DNA from: Larix kaempferi
Lineage: Eukaryota; Streptophyta; Pinopsida; Pinales; Pinaceae
Reading direction: 5' to 3'
DNA: 64,000 nucleotides
NCBI GenBank assembly: GCA_027924585.1
Contig: BSBM01001719.1
Span: 11,427,001-11,491,000, forward strand
Positions within the stretch are counted from its first letter, which is position 1; each line of letters starts with the position of its first letter. A program made the translations under genes and the position numbers. The notes beneath the pieces are model-generated. The model searched no databases, was not told the origin of the DNA, and saw only the letters and a program-made list of their open reading frames with translations. Below, one piece after another: positions 23,464 to 34,275 of this stretch.

Positions 23464-25704
23464 GCTTAAATAAAAAACACTTTAGTCAAAACAAAGTTGA
23501 GAAGTCCTAGTCCCAAAAGAACTAGTAGTTAAGTAAACAAATACTCTTTTATAAATTAAATTATTTTAAATAAACCAGTAAAATTCCAATAGTCCTAATT
23601 TAAGATTTTCCTACTTAAGGAGGACAGACCCCAAAGTTTGGATCATCTTTTCTTTTGGAGTTATAATTCTCTTATGAAAGAGAAACTCTCTGTTCCAAGA
23701 AGTGAACCCTTCCCACATCAATTTTTCCAGATCTGAACTAGCTACAAATCTAGGGCCTCTACCTCTTAGTTTGCATGTCAGAACCAACTCGGGGGATTCA
23801 TACTGATTTAAGAATGGTTGTAGAATCATGGTTGGGAGGAATGTGGTAGTCCCAAATTTATCCATTCCAAGATCAATTGTTAGGTCAGTTAAAAGTTTAG
23901 TATTTTTCCATTAATCATTGGCTGAGTGTGCAGGTCATTACAAGCGGGAGCAAGTTACAGAATCAAGAAGGTATGCAAAACTACAAAACCTTCAAACTAA
24001 TTATTTTTAGAATGCAATGTTAAAATAGTATTGTTCTCCTTATCAGTATTAAATCAATATTTTTCCCAAAATCTAGTGGCATTGCCTAGTAGGTCTAGCC
24101 AGCTAGCCTTTGCTAGTCAATCGAATTTTTAAACTTCTAAAGTTTCGGGAATCACTAAGTATTGTTTCTAAATTGTTGTTCTATTTATTTCCTCCTACCA
24201 GTCATTTAATTCCTATTACATTACAATGTATTTATATTAGCCACTACGATCAATATTTATCAGGCATCGTTTGTCACCATACAAAACGATTTGAAAACCA
24301 AAATACACAAACTTATAGTAAAACACAGTCATGAAAGAGACCTGGTAAAACAAATCTCTAGGGATTGGTCCAATCATCATTCTTTGCAGATATATGTATA
24401 TATATGTTTTTATTTCTAAATCAGAGTATGATCGATTTAATTCTAATCTATATAGTCCCTTTCCAATCCAAGCGAAGCGCTCTCTTACTTTCCAAACCAT
24501 ACAGACACTATACTTAAACAAAACTAGTAGTTGAAAGAAATCTCTACAACATTCATATGTTTTTTCTTTTGTTCTTTTATAACTATTGCAAAACACCCAA
24601 ACCCTAGCCCTTTGTTTGATCAATAATTAATACCAACAACATTCTGTACAGATGGTCTATGTTGAATAAAAATGCTAGCAAAGTACAAACACAGAAGCCT
24701 ATTGAAATCACCGGTTAAGGGTCAAATCCCATAGTATTCTCTAGCTAAAACTTATAGATACATTCTACAGGATTCACGTTTCAAAAAGACGTAGTATACC
24801 GCATTTAAAACCTTCATCAAGCAAGGGTTCATTTTATCAAACACCGACAGCAAGTAAATTGAAACTACCATCCTCAAACCCTAGCTATGTTTCCGGATTA
24901 GAGGGGCAGAGAGCCTCGTAGAGAACATCTATTTCCACATCGTGGTTCATAAAACACACAGAAGCACCATAGCATTAAAAATCGAATCAGTACAGACATA
25001 GAGCAAAGTAGAGCCACAGGATTTCCTTAGTGAATAGTTACAATACCAAAATAAAACCATAATGCAAGTCTTACTTCCATTTTAGATTATAAACACGCAG
25101 AGTATGAAAAAGTTACCATTAGAGCCCATTACATAATCTGGTTGGGATTCATTTCCCATTTTTTTATCAACATAGAAATTACATTGTACAGGAAATGGAA
25201 AAGCCGAGCCATAGTAAAGGACCCAACTTCATAAACACATTTTTTTCATCACAGTCCCATCTACGAGTTCGAAACTCTAAATTACATCTGAAACCCAACA
25301 TTTCTCTGGTCCAGCCAATAGGCGACCATACCGGACTCCCCAAATTGAATCGATAAGCCAAGGGATTACGGGAGTCTCCCTTCCAATAGAACAAGACGCA
25401 TACATACATCATCAGAGATGCGAGAGGTAGGGTAATGAGTGGGTAAACTAGACTTACTAGTACCCTAGCCACGCCAACAAAACTGTGGATATTCGCACAT
25501 TTCACACCGAAGACCTTTAGCACCTGCCAAATACAAACAAATATCATCAGTCAACGAAACTCTACGATTTATGTATCAAAAGAGGAAAGGTTGCATTACA
25601 ATAGTATGGAGTTTGTTATACCTGAGAGAAGTGTGGTATCCACACCAACAGTCGAGTTCGACAACGCTAAGTGCACTGACCACGAGCATAGCTCAAGTCA
25701 GGAC
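23464..25704 (+). mobile_element. Family A gypsy LTR, copy A3 (left portion)
   Basis: It shares CAGATCTGAACTAGC, CTAGGGCCTCTACCTCT and AGAACCAACTCGGGGG (23,720-23,800) with A4 and A2, the GTGCAGG...AAG/GTATGC segment (23,928-23,975), and GTGCACTGACCACGAGC (25,670) with A1 and A2. It is interrupted at 25,704 by the copia element, with AGGAC (25,700-25,704) duplicated at 44,361, and resumes at 44,366. Confidence 0.75.
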
Positions 25705-26310
25705 TATTAAATTTTATGCATTAATTCGCAATACTCTAGGATCTTCACTGAGAGAATAACATATACGGTATATCAATGCATAACAATCACAATAAGCATC
25801 ACAAGCATCACAAGAATCAAAAGCATGAGAGACAAGAGACACAGAGTTTCCATGGAGAAAACCCTAAGGTGAAAAACCCCACAACTTACTCAGAGATAGA
25901 GAGAGAAGTGGCTCAACCAAAGTACAACCAAAATACACTGAGATAGTCTCCTAGTAGCAGACGATCCTCCTCCTCACTAGTGCGCCACTTGCTGAGTGAG
26001 AGAAGTGCGAGTTTCCGAGTGATGAAAATAGAGATCTCCTGATCTCTATTTATACTAGCCTGTTTGCCCAGTTACACTATGGGGCCGACTTGTCTATCTA
26101 GATACATCCATAATATAATATATATTTCAGGGCCAACCCCACACATGGTGGTCTAATAACCCATCGGCAAGTACACACACTTGTGACACTTGTCAATCCA
26201 CATGACGACACTTTCTTATAGAGGAATAACACATCTCTTATAAGGGTACAATAAATATATATAAAATACATAGATGAAATACATTCTGAAGTTACATATA
26301 CATCAACACT
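25705..26310 (-). repeat. 3' LTR of the copia element
   Basis: 606 bases, ending ...TACATCAACA. It pairs with 43,760-44,360. The terminal TG at the left edge has mutated (TATTAAATTTT here, TGTTAAATTTT in the partner). Confidence 0.93.
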
Positions 26311-26321
26311 CCCTCTTAACA
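26311..26321 (-). other. Polypurine tract of the copia element
   Basis: The minus strand reads AAGAGGGAG directly before the 3' LTR start TGTTGATG. Plus-strand DNA synthesis in reverse transcription is primed here. Confidence 0.75.
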
Positions 26322-26560
26322 AGGAAGGTATTTCTCGACATAGATCTACTAGACAAGTCTTGTTCTCAGGATCATCGTCATCATCATCGTCACTGTTGTT
26401 GCTATCTCAACCAATCTCTGACTCTACTTGTCATAGGAAGTTCTACAGAGTCAGTCCTTTTTCATACTAGATGTAGGCCCACCACCTGCAGGTCTTCATC
26501 ATCACTAGCCATACTGTGGAATCCTCAGGACTTATTATGTGCATCACCAAACCTAGCTGC

Positions 26561-27120
26561 AGCATCCCAGGCTATTATGAGTGCTCAGCTCTAGCTGTCA
26601 GATCTCCCAGGAGCACATTACATGTGACCCATCACAAAACCTGGCTGAAGCATCCCAGGCTATTACGAGCACACAACTCTACCTATCAGATCTCCCAGGA
26701 GCACATTACATGTGATCTCAACACAAAACCTGGCTGAAGCATCCCAGGCTATTACGAGCACACATCTCTACTTGTCGGATCTCCCAGGAGCACATTACAT
26801 GTGGTCCACCACAAAAATTGGCTGAAGCATCTAAGGCCTTTTTTCATCCTATCCAGATCTCCTAGGAGCAAATTACATGTGCTCATGGCAAAACATGGAT
26901 GAAGCATATGAGGCCTTTTTCATCCTGTCCAGATCTTCCAGGAGCAAATTACATGCCATAGGACAAAACCTCGCAAGAGCATCTCAGGATGTTATGGGTA
27001 CACAACTCTGACCTAAATATCTCCCAGGGCACAAATTACATGTCCTCCCAGAGCAATGTCTCGAAAGAGCATCCCAGGCTATTATGGGTACGCAACTCCG
27101 AACTATAGGATCTCGCAGAC
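26561..27120. repeat. Tandem repeat, about 7 units of 75-90 bp
   Basis: Units start with AGCATC(C/T) at 26,561, 26,649, 26,738, 26,826, 26,903, 26,978 and 27,068. Each contains a CAGATCTCCCAGGAGCA...TTACATGTG core. It lies between pol and the 3' LTR of the copia element. Units have drifted, so the array is not recent. Confidence 0.85.
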
Positions 27121-27129
27121 ATGCTCATC

Positions 27130-27720
27130 TACACAACCTGATCCACGGCCACAAAGTATCATCCTGATACTCACCATACATCATCCTGATGTACACATAA
27201 TCATCTTTATCATCATCACTACATCGTCCTGATGCATGTCATCTAGAGAAGCTCGTCATCCACGATCATCCTGATCATACAATGCATCTACCTGATGCAT
27301 ACCAAGTATCTACCTAATACATATCATCATACATAGTGTATTCACCTGATACATAGATACATGATCGACACAATGTATCCATCAACATACATGATCTACC
27401 TAATCATACCTGATGCATATCAACATACATGATCTACCTGATCATACAATGTATCCACCTGATACATATATAGATACATGGTCCAAGCATCCAACATGAT
27501 GCATATACAAAATACATACAAATGATCCAACCGACCATATCCAACATCCAACATGATGCATACATACATATAAATGATCCAACTGATCATATCCAGCATC
27601 CAACATGATGCGTACATACATATAAATGATCCAACTGATCATATCCATCATCCAACATGATGCGTACATAAATATACATATAAATGATCCAATTGATCAT
27701 ACAAAGTAGAAACCAGAACA
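27130..27720. repeat. ATGCATAC-rich minisatellite with about 52-bp units
   Basis: Four units with starts at 27,501, 27,558, 27,610 and 27,662 share ATAAATGATCCAACTGATCATATCC-like cores and ATCCAACATGATGC. The preceding 27,130-27,480 is made of shorter CATCCTGATG/CACCTGATACAT repeats. The open frames read through it are by-products of the repeat. Confidence 0.8.
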
Positions 27721-27841
27721 TCATCCTGATGCTCATCATCCAGCGCTTACATCCATAACCATGTGAAGGATCCTTCTTTTGACATGCTTGGAATGGCTTT
27801 AGCAAATGTGTCCATCACTTCTTCCTCGAAGTGTCATCAAT

Positions 27842-29583
27842 CTAAAGAACGCCAAGCCTCTCCTTGAAGTACTCGAACTTCACTCTGGCTAGTGGCTTCG
27901 TCAGCACATCTGCAATTTGCTTGTCCATCGCAACGTACAGGAGCTTCACAGCTCCTCTCTGCACCATATCCCTGATATAGTGATATTTGATCTCTATGTG
28001 TTTCGACCTGTCATGAAACACTGGGTTCTCAGATAGCTTCACACAACTTTGGTTATCGCAGAAAATACCAGTAGCATCCAATGGGAGATCAAATAACTCA
28101 GGCAGTAGCTTCTATAGCCATACTGCCTCACAACTAGCTGAACAAGCTGCAACATACTCTGCCTCAGTTGTACTCAGTGCTATGCAGGACTACTTCCTAC
28201 TGAACCAAGAGATCACACCTGATCCCATACTAAAGCAGCACCCAGATGTGCTCTTCCTAATTGCAGCATTGCCTGCCCAATCTGAATCAACATAACCCTA
28301 CAGGTTAAAATTTTGATTTGCTTCATACTTGAGCCCATAATCCACTATACCCTTCAGGTACCTTAGAACATGCTTTATAGCAATCAGATGAACACTCCTC
28401 GGATTTGTCAGGAACTGAGTCAATGTGTTCATAGCAAAGAAAATATCTGGTCTCATGCTCATCAGGTACATCAAGGACCCAATCATCTGACGATACATAG
28501 AGATATCATCTAGCTCAAATGAAGCATCACATAGAAGCTTCAGATTCGATGCCATGGGTGTGGCCATGGCCTTGCAATCCATCATCCTGAATCTCTTTAG
28601 AATATCTACTGTGTACTTCCCTTGACCAAGGAATATCCCACCTACATTCTGCCGCACCTCCATACCTAGAAAATAATGCATCATTCCCAAATATTTCATA
28701 TTGAACTCAACAGCAAGCTTCCTCTTAGTATCTACAATCAATCTATCATCTCCTCTTACAAATAAGTCATCCACATACAGGAGTAGAATCACAGGATTCC
28801 GTTCTTCAACCTTGCAGTAAAGGTTGGAATCCCCTTTACTCTTAGTAAAGCCCAAACTAGATAGGAAACTGTCCATCCTACCATACCAAGTTTTGGGAGC
28901 TTGCTTCAAGCCACACAAGGATTTCTTCAATCTGCACACATATGATTTCCTGTCATGTATTTCAAAATCGAGTGGTTGCTCCACATATGCTTCCTCTTCA
29001 ACTACACCATTCAAGAAAGCAGTCTTGGCATCCATCTGGTGTATTTTCCATTTCATCGTTGTAGCCAGGGCAAGTACTGTTTTGATGGAAGTATACCTGG
29101 CTACAGGTGCAAAAGTTTCTTCATAATCCATTCCCTCTTTCTAAGAGAAGCCACAAACTACGAATCTTGCTTTGTATTTCTCTACACTGCCATCTGCAAC
29201 ATGCTTGATTTTGGAGATCCATTTAGAAGTCACAACAGACTTCTCTTTAGGTCTTGGTACAACATCCCAAACATCATTCTTCATTATTGATTAATATTCC
29301 TCAACCATGGCATCCTTCCATTCTTTCTTTTCTGCTGCTTCTTCATAACTGGAAGGTTCTTTATTCATGATGTCATAGAGTAAAGCAACATAGCTGGTAT
29401 GTGATCTGGTTCTCTTCTTTGCTCTGTGTTCTTCTTCTAGAATGCCAAATCTTTCTACATCTTAAATGAGCTCTCTAGCCCATGCAGGTTTCCTCTTGTG
29501 AGAGTTATCTTCATGGGGTGGATCTACAGGTTCTTACGGATCTTCAAACTCATGAACAACTTCTAGAACTGCTTCAGTCATGG
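27842..29583 (-). pseudogene. Copia RT-RNase H (downstream half of pol)
   Basis: The minus strand from 29,583 encodes the spacer after integrase. Reverse transcriptase follows (MDAKTAFLNG, LKKSLCGLKQAP, catalytic YVDD near 28,768, and a downstream YLGMMHYFLGMEV). Then comes RNase H (YVDSDWAGN..., LSTTEAEYVA, IFCDNQSC), ending LLYVAMDKQIADVLTKPL and a stop at 27,842. The RT core of about 277 codons is open, but stops occur in the spacer (near 29,540, 29,463, 29,289 and 29,140), at 28,298 and in RNase H. The upstream half of pol lies at 40,905-43,186. Its frame joins this one exactly when the 11,313-bp insert and one AAGT copy are removed. Confidence 0.93.
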
Positions 29584-29587
29584 AAGT
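29584..29587. repeat. Target-site duplication AAGT (left)
   Basis: AAGT immediately precedes the left TIR, and the same four bases follow the right TIR at 40,901-40,904. Confidence 0.85.
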
Positions 29588-29609
29588 GGGTGAAAACGTG
29601 AAGGTGGGT
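29588..29609 (+). repeat. Left terminal inverted repeat
   Basis: 22 bases; 19 of 22 match the inverse of 40,879-40,900, the differences being at positions 10, 11 and 17. Confidence 0.85.
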
Positions 29610-29652
29610 AACACTTCCGTGAGAAACAAGTGTAAAAAAGACTTAGCGGAGG

Positions 29653-29734
29653 TTATTCGATCGATTAATAAAAGTTATTCGGCCGAATAACAAATGTTAT
29701 TCGGCTGAATAACTATCATTATTCAGCCGAATAA
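29653..29734. repeat. Four 16-bp palindromes at 22-bp pitch
   Basis: Sites start at 29,653 (TTATTCGATCGATTAA), 29,675 (TTATTCGGCCGAATAA, perfect), 29,697 (TTATTCGGCTGAATAA) and 29,719 (TTATTCAGCCGAATAA). The spacing is exactly 22 bases each time, about two helical turns, and the array begins 65 bases from the left TIR. It is a likely binding array for an element-encoded protein; the binding is inferred. Confidence 0.9.
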
Positions 29735-29823
29735 CTAGTAACAGTTCTCCATTTAGATTAATGGGGACCCTTGAAGTGTGTGCGAGGCACTGTCAGCTGG
29801 GAAAAATTTCGGGGTGCATTAGT

Positions 29824-29935
29824 TTATTTGGCCGAATAATTGTTCGACCGAACAAGCATTTGGTCTAATAATTGTTCGACCGAATAATTATTCAGCCGAA
29901 TAAGTATTCGACCGAATAATTGTTCAGCCGAACAC
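29824..29935. repeat. Seven abutting 16-bp palindrome units
   Basis: 112 bases form exactly seven 16-bp units starting at 29,824, 29,840, 29,856, 29,872, 29,888, 29,904 and 29,920 (for example TTATTTGGCCGAATAA, TTGTTCGACCGAACAA, TTATTCAGCCGAATAA). This is the same unit as the array at 15,596-15,845. Confidence 0.9.
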
Positions 29936-29939
29936 ATTT

Positions 29940-30660
29940 CTTGCATAAAAGCTCGGCCTCGTCCGCAGTTTGGCATTCTCTGCTGCCATTTTTCTGGACC
30001 CCGCTTGTGGGCCCGCGGTCGAGCTGTGCTGCGATCGTCGACGTTCACCACCCTGCATGTTTTCCTTCTCGACCCACGTTCGATCTTACACGCCTTCTTG
30101 CCTGGTTTCTCGCCACTCCTCACCTCGCCATAAGCGACAGCATTCGACTTCTCTGTTCATCGACGAGCCCTCTATTTTCCAGCCAGAACTCACCGTTTGC
30201 CATTGGACGGTCGCTCCCTGATGGATCCGCGTGGAGTTAACGGCTTCGGTGTTGAGGTAAGAATTTATTTAGATGTTTCGTTTACATTTTTGGTTTTCTT
30301 TTTCCAATTTGTTTTTTAATGTATGCATATGGATTCATTTTTTAATGTGTGCTAGAAATGTGGTAATGTGTGCAGGTCAATTCGTTTGTTGAGTCAGTGG
30401 TTGTCTTTGGTGCGGCATTGGTGTTCTGGTGTTCGACCCAGAGTTGATAATTTGTCATTTTCTTAGGTATGTTTTGATGATAAGTTGTTTCATTTCGTTT
30501 TCGTTTTCATTTTCGTATTTTTATAGTTTTCTGTTGCTAATACAATTTGTTGATGTTTGTAGGAAATTTTTTTCATTCGGCGAGTTGGTGGTCGTATCCG
30601 GTGCGGCGTTGGGGTTCGTGTCTGGTTCAACAATCTGTTAACTGCGAGTTTGGTTTACAG
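29940..30660 (+). promoter_or_regulatory. GC-rich leader-like region of the transposon
   Basis: Unlike the AT-rich remainder, 29,940-30,240 is GC-rich and ends with an ATG at 30,221 running to GTTGAG/GTAAGAATT, a good splice donor. Further AG/ and /GT borders occur near 30,376 and 30,563, and two similar segments (GGTGCGGCATTGG at 30,410 and GGTGCGGCGTTGG at 30,600) follow. It may hold the promoter and 5' exons of the plus-strand gene at 32,052. No long frame supports a protein. Confidence 0.35.
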
Positions 30661-30845
30661 GTATGCCTCCTTTCTCAAATTTTTGGATTGTCAATAAATA
30701 TAGTTGTCATTGAAATAATGTTTAAAATTTTGAGATATTTGATTAAGCATTTAGATGATAGGTTTTTATTTAAAAAAAAATTAATAAAAAATATTTGCAT
30801 TCAGAATTAAAATTAGGTTGTTTAATTTTTTTTTACATTAAATTT

Positions 30846-30962
30846 TATGTTCATGTTCATGAACAGAGTTTAAAAGCTCTGTTCATGAACAGAGTTGAAA
30901 AGCTCTGTTCATGAACACAGAGTTGAAAAGCTCTGTTCATGAACACACAGTTTTTCAACTAT
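30846..30962. repeat. GTTCATGAAC tandem repeat
   Basis: Four units of about 28-31 bases, each AGAGTTGAAAAGCTCT followed by the 10-bp palindrome GTTCATGAAC. A stray copy lies at 31,582. The unit alternates two inverted repeats (AGAG...CTCT and GTTCATGAAC). Confidence 0.8.
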
Positions 30963-31145
30963 GTTCATGTTGCTTGAAGATATCATTGAGACCAAATTTA
31001 TCATTAAACGTTTCAAACAATGCTTTCAAAACAAAATGTAGCCTTTATGGGTGGGTGGGAGTGCCTTTTGAATTGACTAATGCACCACAAACATGTAACT
31101 CAACAATGACAGGCTTCATATACATCTTTGAAAAATTGTAATTGC
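30962..31145 (+). pseudogene. Short gypsy reverse-transcriptase fragment
   Basis: The translation contains AFKTKCSLYGWVGVPFELTNA, resembling the TAFRT...FGLTNAP segment of Ty3/gypsy RT just before the catalytic box. It breaks down by about 31,145. The following 31,200-31,480 has an open frame I do not recognise. It lies inside the DNA transposon, so it was captured or inserted there. The call rests on one motif. Confidence 0.4.
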
Positions 31146-31479
31146 TAATCTAGATGATATCCTAAGATATAAAAAAAATTGGGAGGAACAGTTTCAACAC
31201 TCCAACATATGTAGACCATTTTGGATAACCTCCAATAACACCAATTAACAGCTTAGATAAAAAAACCTTTTTTTTGCAGGATTCTATTTCATATCTAGGC
31301 TTTATCATTGATTCCAAGCTGAGTCCTAAACATGATGTTACTGACTCTGATCCTTTTAGGATCCTTGGATGCTTCTTGCCCACACCTTGTGAGGAGAAGA
31401 ATTTCTGGACAGATCTATCACAAATACTGTATACATGGCTAACTATTGATAAAGAAAAGCGATAGCAGAACATATAAAA

Positions 31480-32051
31480 TTAGATTCAGTTAAACCGTAA
31501 AAGATCTCAATGTAACAACTATTATTCTACATGGAAAGACATCATTGTTGCTAGCGTTTTCAATAGAGTTGAGAAAATTTGTTCATGAACGGAGTTGAAA
31601 AACATATAAAGAGTCATATAGTGTTGTAAGTCCTTCATTATTTTTCTTTCTTATAAATAAAGTACGATTCTTATAATAAGTGGATATATATATATATTTC
31701 ATGTGATGTTTGTTTATTGAGATATATAATGGAATCATATGTGATGGATGAAAAATTTGTAAGGTTACTATACTACTTCAATTAACTGCATTATATCTTA
31801 TATCTGATTATGAAATGATTATTAAATATATCTATATGTTCCAATAGTAGTGATGGTAGGAATTTCAGTTAATTAATTATGCTAGAGTTAGGAGAGGGAC
31901 TTACAAAAAAAAAATCACTTATACTACTTGAGACACCCCTACATTTGGTATGTAGTTCTTTATCAGACATGTCTTTAAGTCTGTAGAATTAACATGTACA
32001 ACTTCAATATGTTATGAGTTAACATTTGTGTAAATTTAGATATCATATCAA
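31480..32051. other. Non-coding spacer in the transposon
   Basis: About 570 AT-rich bases upstream of the plus-strand gene. Nothing recognisable beyond TA runs near 31,688. Confidence 0.5.
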
Positions 32052-34275
32052 ATGGAAAGAGTGGAGTCTTCGAAGCGAAAGCATAGGAGGTCATCACATT
32101 CATCGAGAATTGGTGTCCCAATTGGTAATCAAAGGTTGTCGAATTCACCTGGGGGTTTGAGTTTATTGTATGGGTCACAGTCATCCGATCACCAACAAGG
32201 TGATAGGGGTACAAATGATTCTCCTTTATCTTCTATGGGAGAGCGTCGATCTCAACCTTCTGTCGGTATGAACATTAATGTTTCAATACATGTATAATCT
32301 GTATTTTTGTTTGTTTCAAATTTTTGGACAAGGTTAACACTTGAATAAGGCTATATTTGAAGCAGAGCGAGGTTCAGAAGATGTGCATAATTCGACAGAG
32401 CGAGAGGAAGATCAAGATAGGATTGTAGATGATGGAATAGGTGCGGGTGCAGAGCAGGGTCCTGAAGATCCTCCTAGAGCTAAGACGACATATGTTCCAC
32501 TAGCTGAGGGTTGTACACCCATATCAACTTATCCGTCTGATTTACCTGATGAGCTTCCATGGGAAGGTGTTGTGCAACAAACTATCCTTGAAAGTTGTAG
32601 ATCCCACTATGATAGGTTGAAAAATGATCTTTCTACTTTGGATCTCCCTCCAGAGAGCAGACAAAGTCTAGAGATTGTTTTGGGGTCATTGCAAAAATTC
32701 ATTGATGCATATGAGGAACTTGGACCAACTACGAATGGTTTTGTTCATTTGATGCAAAGGTGAAGGGAACAAGTTATGGGTCCAAACAAGTGGGAGGTTG
32801 TGAAGGAGAGAGTGACCAAAGAACAGGCCAATTCAATGTTTAATTTGAAAGAAGGCCTTAAGCGAAAAATGTTGAAAGTGAAATATTTCAAGCATCCTCA
32901 AATTGCACATCTAATATATGATCGATTCCTTGCAGCTTATGGTCGATTGCCATGGAACGATGAGGTTCCTAATTATTTTGCTAGATTTTTCTATGCGGAG
33001 TTTTTTTTAGGTATGAAGCCAAACTATACTGATATTCCTTCTGACTTTTATGGAGTTGGAAAGGGTCGAATATATAATTGAAAAGGTGCTCTTAGAGACC
33101 CTACAACTCTTCGACCTCCACCCGAGATACCTCACCCACCCAGGGTTGTGGCATTAAGATCGGAGATGGAGCCCACATTCCAACTTGAGACAACTACAAG
33201 GGATTTTGTTGGTGATGGTTTAGCGTCAGCTCTTGTTGGAGTAGACATGGGATTGGGTCGAGAGAGGGCTTGTGCTACTATTCGTCAAAAGTTTGTTTAC
33301 AAGATGAATGATGAGGTAGATGGATTGAGCATCGACAATCTCAGGGCTTATGCCAAGTCTTATCGCGACATAGCTTCAGATGTGTTATCCAATGACACAT
33401 TGAGTATGGGAGAGGTTTGTTGATTATGTTATGACAATCTATTTGATCTTTTATTCATTTTGAATTGAATTTTTCGTTACATAGTAATAAGTACATTAAG
33501 CAAATGTATTTTGTTTGCAGTTTTCTAGAATGCTGAATGCACATAATTTTCAAGTCTCCACTAGTCAAAATGAAGAGTGTCTTAAAGAAGTATATTTATT
33601 ATAATATTTATGCTTGAACTTGATATTTTATCTTTTTTTTTTAATTTTAATAAATATCAATGTATCTTATTGTTAATTTGACTTATCCATGCAGGTTTCT
33701 TTAGAATCGAACTTTTTTAGATGATTTACCATCTCTTGTGAGCTAATGATTTTAATTTTCTTGTTTTGGTTTTAAGTTAATTGCTTAATTTTTTTTGCTT
33801 CTACTATGTTTTATTCATTAACAAAATTTAAATTTTAGGGGAGAGACCATATGGAAATTGAGGGTGAATATGTAGGTTCTTTGATGAATGTGGATATTGG
33901 CACCAAGGTAATTTTGTTTAACTTGAATTGATCTCTGATATAAGTTTAATATTTTATATTTTTTGGATTTATTTTAAAATTGTTTCAATAATTTATTGGA
34001 TTCATAAATTGCTTTTGTACATGTTGCAACTTAGCTCTCTTAGATTCTTTGGAGCCAAAGGGAAGACTCCGGTGGAAGAAAGTGGTGGACATGCATTCAG
34101 AGAATTTGATGTACAACGTTTTTAATAATTGAATTGTTCTTTCATATATAAGTTTAATATTTTAATTTTTTTAATTTAGTTTAAAATTGTTTAAATAATT
34201 TATGATATTCATAATTTGTTTTTATACATGTTGCAGGCCGATTTGAGTGCAAAGGAAGGTCTTAGTGGAAGATAG
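32052..34275 (+). pseudogene. Transposon gene 1 (plus strand), unknown protein
   Basis: The first exon starts with a basic, Ser-rich N-terminus (MERVESSKRKHRRSSHSS) and ends near 32,264 at a GTATGA donor. The main part, 32,341-33,423, encodes an acidic stretch (STEREEDQDRIVDDG), then LPDELPWEGVVQQTILESC, a helical region with DLPPESRQSLEIVLGSLQKF, then NKWEVVKERVTKEQANSMF and LPWNDEVPNYFARFFYAEFFL. Small exon-like pieces follow to about 34,275 (SRMLNAHNFQVSTSQNEECL, GAKGKTPVEESGGHAF). In-frame stops lie near 32,761 and 33,079. I recognise no family. By analogy with two-gene transposons it could be the DNA-binding partner of the convergent gene at 35,665; that is inference. Confidence 0.55.

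Noticed and set aside
26274-26737. Plus-strand Ser/Cys-rich frames after the copia LTR
   Set aside because: They fall in the tandem array and polypurine side of the copia element and repeat with the array.
27420-27805. Overlapping Tyr/Asp/His-rich minus-strand frames
   Set aside because: They overlap each other in several frames and come from the 52-bp minisatellite.
31162-31473. 103-codon minus-strand frame and 63-codon plus-strand frame in the transposon
   Set aside because: Neither matches a known domain; they follow a weak RT fragment and may be its decayed continuation, but the evidence is too thin to annotate.
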